Shown here one piece after another: positions 30,945-40,200 of a stretch of DNA of 64,000 bases (position 1 is the stretch's first letter; every line of letters starts with the position of its first letter). The notes beneath the pieces were generated by a model, which searched no databases, had not been told where the DNA came from, and saw only the letters and a list, made by a program, of their open reading frames with translations. The position numbers and the translations under genes were made by a program. Source of the DNA: Stigmatella erecta (GTDB lineage Bacteria > Myxococcota > Myxococcia > Myxococcales > Myxococcaceae); the NCBI RefSeq assembly GCF_900111745.1, contig NZ_FOIJ01000010.1:248001-312000 (forward strand), written 5' to 3'.

Positions 30945-33644
30945 ATGCCTCGGCTCTTTTGGTGGTGTCTCTTCGCGGTTGCTCTCGTGCGGTGTGCCCA
31001 TGCCCCTTCCGCCGCTCCGGCCCCCGTGGCCACCGCGGTGGAATGGCCCGAGCCCGCGCCCCCGGTGTTGCGTCTGCCCCACACCGTGCGGCCGGTGCGC
31101 TACGCGCTGGACCTGACGCTCCTGCCCGCGGAGCCCACCTACTCGGGCACCGTCACCATCGACGTGGAGATCCGCGAGCCGGTCCGCCAGGTGTGGCTGC
31201 ATGCCCAGGATCTCCAGGTGACGCAGGCCCGCGTCCTCCTGGGCGGGCGCACGCTGGAGGCCAAGGCCGTCACGGCGTCAGAGGGCCGCCTCGGCCTGTT
31301 GCTGCCCGAGCCCCTCGGGCCCGGTGCGGCCCAGCTCTCGCTGTCGTTCTCGGGCCGGGTGGACCGGGAGCGCAGCCAGGGGCTCTACGGGGTGGAGGAG
31401 GGCGGCGAGTCCTACCTTTATACGTTCTTCGAGCCCATCGACGCGCGCCGGGCGTTCCCGTGCTTCGACGAGCCGGGCTTCAAGGTGCCCTGGCGCCTGC
31501 GCCTCACGGTGAAGCAGGAGCACGTGGCGCTCGCCAACCACGCGGTGGTCTCCGAGGAGCCGCTGTCCGGAGGGCTCAAGCGCGTCACCTTCGCCGAGAG
31601 CCGTCCCATGCCCAGCTACCTCGTCGCCTTCGTGGTGGGGCCGTTCGACCTGGTGGAGGGCGCTCCCGTGGGCCGTGCGCGCGTGCCGCTGCGGTTCGTC
31701 GTCCCCAAGGGCCGGGGCGCGGAGACGGCCTATGCCGCGCAGGTCACCCCGCGCCTCGTCACGCTGCTGGAAGACTTCTTCGATGACACCTACCCGTACG
31801 AGAAGCTCGATGTGGCGGTGGTGCCGCGCTACTGGGGCACCATGGAGCACCCGGGCCTCGTCGCCCTGGGCCAGCCGCTCACGCTCATCCGCCCCGGGGA
31901 GGAGACGCCGGAGCGCCGGCAGGCCTACGCGAACATCGCCATCCACGAGCTGGGCCACTACTGGTTCGGCAACGTCGTCACCTGCCAGTGGTGGGACGAC
32001 ATCTGGCTGAACGAGTCGCTGACCTCGTGGCTCGACCAGAAGATCACCGACCGGTTCGAGCCCGCCTGGAGCTACGCGCTGGAGTCCCAGGCCGAGTCCA
32101 CCGTGTTCGCGCTCCGGACCGACTCCCTCACCCACACGTCACCGGTCCGCAAGCCCATCGCCACCAACGATGACATCATCGGCTCCTTCGACAACGCGAC
32201 GACCTATGCGAAGGGCGCCTCGCTGCTCAACATGCTGGGGGGATGGCTCGGCGAGGAGCGACTGCGGGACGCGCTGCGCGCCCACGTGCGCCAGCACACC
32301 TGGGGGCTCACCACCTCGGAGGACTTCCTCGCCACCCTGGGGAAGTCCCTGGGCGAGGACGCGGCCCAGGTGTTCCGGGGCTATGTGGATCAACCCGGCG
32401 TCCCCCGGATCGCCGCGGAGCTGAGCTGCCCGAAGGGGGCCGCCCCCCGGCTGAAGCTCTCCCAGGAGCGCTTCCTGCCCGCGGGCTCCCCGGGGACGGC
32501 GCCGCAGACGTGGACCGTGCCGGTGTGCGTGCGCGCGGGCACGGGCACGGCGTCCTCCCGGGCCTGTGTGCTGCTGGCCGAGGCGGCCTCGGAGGTGGAG
32601 CTGCCGGTGCAGGGCTGCCCCACCTGGCTTCTGCTCAACGCGGGCGGCAGCGGCTACTACCGGGTGGGCTACTCGCGCGAGCAGCTGGCCCGGCTGCTGG
32701 AGGTGCCCGCGGGGACCCTGTCCACCGCGGAGCGGCTGGCGCTGCTCTCCGACGTGGAGGCCGCCGTGTCCCGGGGAGACATGCCCCTGGGCGAGGCCCT
32801 GCGGCTCGTGCCCGCCACCGCCTCGGATCCCCAGCGCCTCATCCTCCAGGGCGGGAACCAGCTGCTCTCGGCCCTCCGGCAAGACTGGCTGTCCGAGCCG
32901 GAGCGCCTGCGCTTCAAGGCCTGGCTCCGGGAGCTCTACGGCCCGCGGGCCCGGGCGCTGGGCTGGTTGCCCAAGCCGGGCGAGAGCGATGAGGTGAAGC
33001 AGATGCGTGGCATGCTCCTCTTCCGCGCGGCGGTCACCGGGGAGGACCCCGCGCTGGGCGAGGAGGCGGGACGCCTGGCCCGGGCCTGGCTGGCGGACCG
33101 CAAGAGCGTGCCCGCGGAGAGCGCATCCCTCGCGCTCGCCGTGGCCGTGCGCCAGGGAGACCGGGCCCTCTTCCAACAGGTGCTCGCCCAGGCGCGCGCC
33201 ACGCAGGAGCCCGCCGAGCGGGCCCGGCTGCTCGGCACGCTCGGCGGCTTCCAGGAGCCCGCGCTCTTGCAGGAGGCCTTCGCGCTCGTCACCGGCAGCG
33301 AGTTCGATGTGCGCGACACGGTGAACATCCTCATGCGGGCCTTCTACAGCCCGGAGACGCGCCCCCTGGCCTGGGCCTTCTACCAGCAGCACTTCGACGC
33401 GCTCGCGGCCAAGATGCGCTCCGACGAGCTGGGAGGGTTCATCGGCGTGGTGAGCCTCTTCTGCGACGAGACGCGGCGGGCCGAGGCCGAGGCCCTGTTG
33501 AGCCCCCGGGTGGCCCAGATCGAGGGAGGCACGCGCGTGCTCTCCCGCGAGCTGGAGTCCATCCGGCTGTGCATCGAGTCGAAGCGCCGCCACCAGCCCA
33601 GCGTGCGGGAGTTCCTCCGCGCCACCGGCAAGGCGCGGCGCTGA
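30945..33644 (+). CDS. Exported M1-family zinc aminopeptidase
   Basis: An 899-aa M1 (gluzincin) metallopeptidase. Export signal MPRLFWWCLFAVALVRCAHAP. The beta-saddle domain precedes GTMEH at 298-302 (the usual family form is GxMEN; Asn is replaced by His). Zinc site HELGH at 334-338 with the third ligand Glu at 357 in WLNESLTSW, exactly the HEXXH-x(18)-E spacing. GSGYYRVGY begins the C-terminal domain, which is a long helical solenoid of ERAP1 type. It removes N-terminal residues from peptides in the periplasm or outside the cell, plausibly nutrition from prey protein. ATG 30945 chosen. The stop is 9 bases from the convergent reductase. Confidence 0.93.
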   Translation: MPRLFWWCLFAVALVRCAHAPSAAPAPVATAVEWPEPAPPVLRLPHTVRPVRYALDLTLLPAEPTYSGTVTIDVEIREPVRQVWLHAQDLQVTQARVLLGGRTLEAKAVTASEGRLGLLLPEPLGPGAAQLSLSFSGRVDRERSQGLYGVEEGGESYLYTFFEPIDARRAFPCFDEPGFKVPWRLRLTVKQEHVALANHAVVSEEPLSGGLKRVTFAESRPMPSYLVAFVVGPFDLVEGAPVGRARVPLRFVVPKGRGAETAYAAQVTPRLVTLLEDFFDDTYPYEKLDVAVVPRYWGTMEHPGLVALGQPLTLIRPGEETPERRQAYANIAIHELGHYWFGNVVTCQWWDDIWLNESLTSWLDQKITDRFEPAWSYALESQAESTVFALRTDSLTHTSPVRKPIATNDDIIGSFDNATTYAKGASLLNMLGGWLGEERLRDALRAHVRQHTWGLTTSEDFLATLGKSLGEDAAQVFRGYVDQPGVPRIAAELSCPKGAAPRLKLSQERFLPAGSPGTAPQTWTVPVCVRAGTGTASSRACVLLAEAASEVELPVQGCPTWLLLNAGGSGYYRVGYSREQLARLLEVPAGTLSTAERLALLSDVEAAVSRGDMPLGEALRLVPATASDPQRLILQGGNQLLSALRQDWLSEPERLRFKAWLRELYGPRARALGWLPKPGESDEVKQMRGMLLFRAAVTGEDPALGEEAGRLARAWLADRKSVPAESASLALAVAVRQGDRALFQQVLAQARATQEPAERARLLGTLGGFQEPALLQEAFALVTGSEFDVRDTVNILMRAFYSPETRPLAWAFYQQHFDALAAKMRSDELGGFIGVVSLFCDETRRAEAEALLSPRVAQIEGGTRVLSRELESIRLCIESKRRHQPSVREFLRATGKARR

Positions 33645-33653
33645 GCCGCGGGC

Positions 33654-34652
33654 TCACCGCTCGCTGTCGAGCTGATGCAGCTGGTGCTCGCCGTAGCGGG
33701 CGCCAGCGACCTGGGAGGCGGGCAGGGCCGCCTCGATGTCCTTCAGCTCCGAGGCGGACAGCGCGATGTCCAGGGCCCCCAGCGACTCGTCGAGCTGGAC
33801 CCGCTTCCGGGCCCCGATGACGGGGACAATCGCCGGGCCCTTGGCGAGCACCCAGGCGATGGCGAGCTGGGTGGGGGTGACGTGCTTGTCCGCGGCCATG
33901 GTCTTCAGCACCCCCACGAGCCGCTGGTTCTGCACGAGGTTCTCTCCCGAGAAGCGCGGCAGGTAGGCCCGGAAGTCGCCCTTGCCCGTGGTGGTGGAGC
34001 CGCTGAGCAGGCCCCGGGAGAGCACCCCGTAGGCCGTGACGCCGATGCCCAGCTCCTGGAGCACCGGGAAGATGGCCGCCTCCGGGCCCCGGCTCACCAG
34101 GGAGTATTCGATCTGAAGGTCGCTGATGGGGTGCACGGCCTGGGCGCGGCGCAGCGTCTCGGGGCCCACCTCGGACAGGCCGATGTAGCGGACGTAGCCT
34201 GCCGTCACCATGTCCCGGATGGCGCCCATCGTCTCCTCGATGGGCACCTGGGGATCGAGGCGCGCGGGCCGGTAGATGTCGATGTGGTCCACGCCCAGCC
34301 GCTGCAGGCTGTAGGCCAGGAAGTTCTTCACCGCCGCGGGGCGGGCGTCATAGCCGTTCCAGGAGGCATCCGGGCCCCGCAGGGCGCCGAACTTCACGGA
34401 CAGGAGGGCCTTGTCCCGCCGGTCCTTGAGCGCGCGGCCGATGAGCAGCTCGTTGTGCCCCATGCCGTAGAAGTCGCCCGTGTCGATCAGCGTGATGCCC
34501 CGGTCGAGGGCGTCATGGATCGTGGCGATGCTCTCGGCCTCATCCGACGGGCCATACATGCCAGACATCCCCATGCACCCGAGCGACAGGGGGAAAACCT
34601 TCGGGCCATGCGCGCCCAGCTGCCGGGGCGTGGTCTTGCTCTGCGTTGCCAT
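33654..34652 (-). CDS. Aldo/keto reductase
   Basis: A 332-aa NADPH-dependent aldo/keto reductase of the (beta/alpha)8 type. GCMGMSGMYGPSDEAESI is the usual start; IDTGDFYGMGHNE holds the catalytic Asp and Tyr; LLSVKFGALR holds the Lys. The fourth residue differs: the segment that normally reads QHR reads PAR (DIYRPARLDP), so the canonical His is missing. Coenzyme binding is suggested by IVPVIGARKRVQLDE near the C-terminus. Substrate unknown. It is divergent from the M28 peptidase and convergent with the M1 peptidase. Confidence 0.9.
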   Translation of the reverse strand: MATQSKTTPRQLGAHGPKVFPLSLGCMGMSGMYGPSDEAESIATIHDALDRGITLIDTGDFYGMGHNELLIGRALKDRRDKALLSVKFGALRGPDASWNGYDARPAAVKNFLAYSLQRLGVDHIDIYRPARLDPQVPIEETMGAIRDMVTAGYVRYIGLSEVGPETLRRAQAVHPISDLQIEYSLVSRGPEAAIFPVLQELGIGVTAYGVLSRGLLSGSTTTGKGDFRAYLPRFSGENLVQNQRLVGVLKTMAADKHVTPTQLAIAWVLAKGPAIVPVIGARKRVQLDESLGALDIALSASELKDIEAALPASQVAGARYGEHQLHQLDSER

Positions 34653-34756
34653 GAATGATCTCCTTGGGATGCAAGCAACGTAAACGTGCCGGTTTTCACC
34701 AGCAACAAGACAAAGGTCCGTTCCCTCGTGGCCGGACGGAAACCCAGGAGGTCTCG

Positions 34757-36412
34757 GTGGCGTTAGACGCGGATCGGCCGGAGAAGGTGGCGCGTGACCG
34801 GAGACTCCTGGCCTGTGCCTGGCTGCTGCTGCTGCTCCCCGCGCTGGGGCATGCGAAGGCGCCCTCGCCCGCGGCGAAGCGGTGGTGGGCCCACGTCGAG
34901 ACGCTGGCCAGCGACGCCATGGAGGGGCGTGACACGGGCAGCGAGGGCTATGACCGCGCCGCCGCGTACGTGGCGGCGAAGCTGGCCGAGGCGGGAGTCC
35001 AGCCCGGCGTGGGCCCGGAGTTCCTTCAGGAGGTGCCCCTCCTGTCGCGGCGGCTGGTGCGCGAGCAGAGCTGGCTGTCGCTGGTCCGGGACGGCCAGGA
35101 GGTGCCGCTGGTCCTCGGCGAGGATCTGATCCTGAGCGCCTCCTCCAGCCGGGAGGGGCCCGTGGAGGCGGGGCTCGTCTTCGTGGGGTACGGGCTGACC
35201 ATTCCCGAGGTGGGCCATGATGACCTGGCCGGATTGGACCTCCGGGGAAAGGTGCTGGTCGCCCTGTCCGGGGGCACCCCGCCCGGGGTGGCGGGCAACC
35301 TCGCCGCCCACGCCAAGTCGCGGGAGGAGATCTCCAAGGCGTATGCCCGCGCGGGCGCGGTGGGCGTGCTGATGGTGCGCAATCCCCGGCTCCAGGAGAT
35401 GCCCTGGTCGCGGAGCGTGGGGGCCATGCTGCACCCGGCGATGATGCTGGCCGAGCCCACCGCCCAGGACGCCCGGGACATTCCGCTGATGGGCACCCTC
35501 AACCCCGCGAGCGCGGACAAGCTGTTCGCGGGCAGTGGCCACACATTCCAGGAGCTGGTGGCGCTGGCGGACGCGGGCAAGCCCCTGCCGCGCTTCGCGC
35601 TGCCCGCCTCGGTCCGGGGACAGCTCACCCTGGAGCAGTCGCGGCTTCGCTCCTTCAACGTCGTGGGCCGGCTGCCGGGCAGGGATCCCCTGCTGGCCGG
35701 CGAGTGCGTGGTGCTCACGGCGCACCTGGACCATGTGGGGATCGGCCAGCCGGTGGACGGCGACAGCCTCTACAACGGGGCCATGGACAACGCCACGGGC
35801 GTGGCCGCGCTGCTGGAGGTGGCCCGGTCCTTTCAGGAGGGAAAGGGGCGCCGGCCGCGCCGGACGATCCTGTTCGTGGCCGTGACGGGGGAGGAGAAGG
35901 GGCTGCTGGGCTCGCGCTGGTTCGCCGAGCACCCCCCCGAAGGCACGGGGCGCATGGTGGCCAACGTGAACACGGACATGTTCCTGCCCCTGACGCCGCT
36001 CAAGCGGATCATCGCCTACGGCATGGAGGAGTCCTCGCTGATGGCGCCCATGAAGGCCAGCGCCGCCCGCATGGGCGTCGAGGTGCTGCCCGACCCCAAT
36101 CCCGACGCGAACACGTTCGTGAGGAGCGACCAGTACAGCTTCATCCGCAAGGGCGTGCCCGCGCTGTCCCTCAAGTTCGGCTACCGCAAGGGCTCGGCGG
36201 AGGAGGTCCTCTTCAAGGCGTGGCGCACGAAGCTCTACCACGCGCCCGCCGATGATCTGTCCCAGCCCATGGATCGCGAGGCCGCCGTGCGCTTCGTGGC
36301 GCTCCTGGGGGACCTCACGCGGCGGGTCGCCGATGCCCCCGCCCCGCCCCGCTGGAACGGCAGCAGCTTCTTCCGGCGCTTCGAGCCGTCCGCCCCTGCT
36401 TCGCCCCGCTGA
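34757..36412 (+). CDS. Exported M28-family zinc peptidase with PA domain
   Basis: A 551-aa exported metallopeptidase. Signal anchor LLACAWLLLLLPALGHA. A protease-associated (PA) insert spans about residues 85-260. The M28 zinc site is intact: VLTAHLDHVG (His), GAMDNATGVAALLE (bridging Asp), AVTGEEKGLLGS (catalytic and ligand Glu), VNTDM (Asp) and YHAPADD (His). Acts on peptides outside the cytoplasm as an aminopeptidase-type enzyme. The GTG at 34757 is preceded by AGGAGG with ideal 5-base spacing, which decides this start over upstream codons. It is close to, and convergent with, the SOUL gene. Confidence 0.92.
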   Translation: MALDADRPEKVARDRRLLACAWLLLLLPALGHAKAPSPAAKRWWAHVETLASDAMEGRDTGSEGYDRAAAYVAAKLAEAGVQPGVGPEFLQEVPLLSRRLVREQSWLSLVRDGQEVPLVLGEDLILSASSSREGPVEAGLVFVGYGLTIPEVGHDDLAGLDLRGKVLVALSGGTPPGVAGNLAAHAKSREEISKAYARAGAVGVLMVRNPRLQEMPWSRSVGAMLHPAMMLAEPTAQDARDIPLMGTLNPASADKLFAGSGHTFQELVALADAGKPLPRFALPASVRGQLTLEQSRLRSFNVVGRLPGRDPLLAGECVVLTAHLDHVGIGQPVDGDSLYNGAMDNATGVAALLEVARSFQEGKGRRPRRTILFVAVTGEEKGLLGSRWFAEHPPEGTGRMVANVNTDMFLPLTPLKRIIAYGMEESSLMAPMKASAARMGVEVLPDPNPDANTFVRSDQYSFIRKGVPALSLKFGYRKGSAEEVLFKAWRTKLYHAPADDLSQPMDREAAVRFVALLGDLTRRVADAPAPPRWNGSSFFRRFEPSAPASPR

Positions 36413-36423
36413 GGCCGGAGCCC

Positions 36424-37098
36424 TCAGTGCACGGCCGCCAGCCGGACCTCGATGAGGATCTCGTTCTTCCGGAGGAAGGGCGGCATGAGCGGCGAGTTGT
36501 ACTGGGCCAGGAGCGGCTCGCCCACCGGGTGCAGCCGCTGGCGGTGCAGGCGCTCCAGCAACTCGGCCGTCCAGGCTTTCACGGCCTCCTCGGTGGCCCG
36601 GCCGGAGAAGCGCAGCGCGGCCATCCGCTTGGGCGCGACCGCCTCGAGCCGGATGCGTGAGTCGATGGGAACCGGCAGGGACTCCAGCGTGAACTCCGAG
36701 GGCATCACGAAGGTCATCCGCCACGCCTCGTCCTGGCGCTGGAAGAAGACGGGGGCGGTCATCTCCAGGCGCTGGGCCTCCGGGGTCCAGTACCGGTGTT
36801 GCAGCACCTCCGGCGCCGCCGGGTCGAAGGACTCCTTCTTCAGGTTGCTGCCGAAGATGTAGCCCGCGAGCCGGTGGAAGCCCTCCTCCACGCTGGGGGC
36901 GAAGGTGCCCTCCACCCGCGTCGCCGCCACGGCCAGGGCCGGGTACTGCCGCAGCTCCACGCCGTCCTGCTCGCCGAGGGACTCGTAGACGGGCTGCTCG
37001 GCTGCCCGCTCGGAGAACACCCGCTTGCCAGCCCAGGCCAGGACCCCCGCCAGCGCCGCCCCCGTTCCGAACACCCAGGCCTGCTGTTGTCTGTTCAT
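36424..37098 (-). CDS. SOUL-family haem-binding protein
   Basis: A 224-aa protein with an N-terminal membrane anchor (WVFGTGAALAGVLAWAGKR) and a SOUL/HBP domain: YESLGEQDGVELRQYPALAVAATRVEG, GFHRLAGYIFGSN, EMTAPVF and MTFVMPSEFTLESLPVPID. Members bind haem or porphyrins in the lipocalin-like barrel and are widespread in bacteria, but function is not settled. The C-terminus ends YNSPLMPPFLRKNEILIEV. The stop lies 11 bases from the M28 gene's stop; the bases between form a short stem (CTGAGG/CCTCAG) spanning both stop codons. Confidence 0.9.
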   Translation of the reverse strand: MNRQQQAWVFGTGAALAGVLAWAGKRVFSERAAEQPVYESLGEQDGVELRQYPALAVAATRVEGTFAPSVEEGFHRLAGYIFGSNLKKESFDPAAPEVLQHRYWTPEAQRLEMTAPVFFQRQDEAWRMTFVMPSEFTLESLPVPIDSRIRLEAVAPKRMAALRFSGRATEEAVKAWTAELLERLHRQRLHPVGEPLLAQYNSPLMPPFLRKNEILIEVRLAAVH

Positions 37099-37185
37099 GA
37101 GAGAGGAGTAAGGACGGCGCCCTGCGGGAACCAGGGACGGGCCCCCGTGGCTGCCTGCTCCCCGGGGGGCCCGGGCGCCCGCACG

Positions 37186-37218
37186 AAAAAGGGGCTGCCC
37201 CTGGAGAGGGACAGCCCC
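37186..37218 (-). terminator. Rho-independent terminator after GH87 gene
   Basis: On the minus strand: GGGGCTGTCCC, a short loop, GGGGCAGCCCC, then TTTTT. It begins 27 bases after the stop of the alpha-1,3-glucanase gene and before the SOUL gene start. Confidence 0.88.
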
Positions 37219-37244
37219 CGGTGCTTCAGGGACGAAGGGCTAAC

Positions 37245-40200
37245 TTACCAGTTGTTGCCCGTGCCCTTGGTGACCGTGAAGGCGCCACCGGCCTGGTTGG
37301 CGAACTTCCCGGAGGGCGCGTTGTTCACCGTCACGTTGGTGAAGCTGGCGCCACCCTGGGCCGTCGGCAGGACCTGCACGCCGTAGGTCGTCGGGTTGTT
37401 GATGGTGATGTTCTCGAACGCCACGTTGGCGAAGGAGCCGCCGTTGCTCTGGATGCTGATGCCCTGGTAGGTCGGATCCACGATGTCCACGTTCTTGATG
37501 GTGATGCCGTTCGTGGGGGTCTGGTCCGCGCGCAGCCAGATGGAGCCGAACTGCTGGCCGTTCCAGTAGGTGCCGCCGGTGCGCACCAGCGTCAGGCCGT
37601 CGATCGTCACGGACTCCAGGGGGAACGGGTTGAACTCGGAGCTGACGGTCAGGCCCGGGTAGGTCATCACATCGTAGGCGATGCTGTTCTCGATGCGGTT
37701 GCCCCGGCCGCCGTACACGGCGTACGCGGCGGCGCGCCACACGAGCTGCACGGTGCAGTTGCGGATGACGTTGTTGATGTTCGGCTGCGGGTAGAGGTCT
37801 CTCGCGGACCAGATGGCGAAGGCGTCATCGCCGGTGTTCCGGGCGTGCGAGTTCTCGATGATGCTGTCCTTGTTGCCGTTGCAGAGGTTGACGCCGTCCG
37901 CGCCGGTGTTGCGGATGCGCACGTTGCTGATGCGCAGGTTGGTCGACTCCGAGGGGCCGCCCACCCAGTAGCCGCAGTGCACGTGCTCAATCCACATGTT
38001 CTCGATGACGGTGTTCTTGAAGGCCGAGTTGACCCAGGCCTTGCCGCCCTGCGTGCGCAGGCCGTCGGTGGCGCCGAAGATGGCGAAGTCGCGGAACTTC
38101 GCGTTGTCCCCGGTGATGATGAAGCCCGTCTGGCCCCAGCCGGCATCCTCCGCCAGGCTGGCGTTGTAGAGCCGCGTGTGCCACAGGCCCGCGCCCTGGA
38201 TGGTGACGCCCTTGACCTGGATCTTGTTGGTCTGGTCGTACACGCCCGGCGGCAGGTAGACGCCGGAGAACCGGCCCGCCTCGACCGCCCAGATGGCCTG
38301 GCTGATGGCGTTGTCGTCCGCCTTGCCGTCGTTCGGGATGGCCGGCTCCCAGCCGTTGCCCGCCTGGGTGACGTCCACGTACCCGGCCGGCTTGGCGATG
38401 GGCGCCGCCACCAGCTCCAGGTCGACGAAGTCGATGGCGTAGTACGGCGAGGTGTCGCCCGAGTCCTTCTGCAGGCGCACGGTGGCGCCCGCGGGGATGG
38501 TGGTGTTCAGCAGCTTGCTGGACTCGTCGTAGATGCGGCGCGGCGGGCCCGCGGAGGGGTTGTTGTACTGGGTGGCGTCATCGCCGTAGACCCACGCCTC
38601 CTTGGAGGAGAGGTTCAGCGTGCCCAGCTTGCTGCCGTTGACGTAGAGGCTCAGCGTGGCCTGGATGCCGCCACCGCCGGCCGCGTCGGGCATGCTGTTG
38701 CGCACGACGATGGCGTTGGCCGGCGCCGAGGTGGTCCACTCCACGTACTCGCCCGTCGCGTCGAGCACGACCGCCTTGCGGCCCGAGGCCTCACCCGCGA
38801 TGGTGCCCAGCTGGCGGCCAGGGCCCTGGACGGTGCCGTTGGTGCGCCCGCTCTCCGCCTCGTACTGCAGCCAGGGCACGTTGGCGCCACGGCCCACGTA
38901 CAGGCTCGACGACTGGGTGTTGTTGCTCTCCACCGCCTCGTTGATGGCGTTGGCCGGGTCCACCGTCGCCACGAAGGTGTGGTTGCCGTTGGCGGCCGTC
39001 CACGTGCCGCTGAAGGTGACCGCGGCGGAAGCGCCCGCGGCCAGGAACGAGGAGGTGGCCCCCGTCAGCGTCGTGCTCCCGTCGATGACGAGCCGGAGCG
39101 CCACGGAGTTGCCCGTCGTCGCGTTCAGGCCCTGGTTGGCCACGTTCACCGTGAAGCTCACGGCGGTGCCGGCCGAGGGCGTGCTGGGGCTCCACGAGAT
39201 GGACTGGACCACGAGGTCCGGCCCCGGGCTCTGGGACACCGTGAGGCTCTTGGTGAGGCTGTTGTTGGCGTCGCTGAACTCGGCGATGGTGTTGTCCGGA
39301 TCCACGACGGCCGTCACCGGGTAGGTGCCGAAGGCGGTGGACCAGGTGGAGTTGGCCGTCAGCGTGGTGCTCGCGCCGGCCGCCAGCGACGTGCTGGTGG
39401 GCAGCGTGGAGGTGGCCACTTCCTGGCCGCCCACGCGGAAGGAGACCTTGTGGACGCCGCTGGGGCTCGCCGCGGTGCCGGAGTTCTTCACCACGGCCTT
39501 GAAGGTGATGGCCTCGCCCTGCTGCGGCGGGCTGCTCGCCGAGGACCACTGGATGTCGCTGACCGACAGGTCCGGCTTCTGGGCGGTGGTGGCGGCCAGG
39601 GACAGCGCGTCCAGGTTGATGTTCGCCCCGTCACCGGCGTCGTACTGGTACGTCACCTGGTTGGTGCCGGCGTTGAGGTAGGCCACCTCGGTCTTGGTGA
39701 GCCAGGTGTCCCAGTTGCCCGTGGTGGGCAGGATGCTCTGGCCCAGCTTGGCGCCGTTCACGTAGTAGGAGATGTTGGACTCGGCGAAGCCGTTGCCGTA
39801 GCGCAGGCCCAGGTCGTACCAGCCGGCGCTGGCCACCGAGACGTTGAAGCGGGTGCTGGCGCCCTGGGTCCAGTACCCCTCCACGAAGCCCGAGCCCGTG
39901 TAGCCGGCGTGGTTGGTGGTCACCACGGCCCCACCGCTCAGCGTGGCGGACTCCGCCTCGTAGCGGCTGCCGCCCTGGGAGGCGGGCACGTAGGTGGCGG
40001 AGATCGTCGTGGCCGCCGCGGACGTCCGGTAGGTGGTGGAGGCCGCGTTGATGTTGCCGAAGTTCGCCGCCACGCCGCCCGTCCAGGCGCTGAACACCTG
40101 GCCGGAAGGGGGCGCCGCCGCGGTGATGTTCACCACGGTGTTGGCCGCGTAGGCGCCGCTGCCCGAGCCGTTGTTGACGGTCAGCGCGTAGGTGGCCGAG

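Noticed and set aside
36413-36423. Bidirectional terminator between the M28 and SOUL genes
   Set aside because: The CTGAGG/CCTCAG stem is only 6 bp, overlaps both stop codons and lacks T-tracts.
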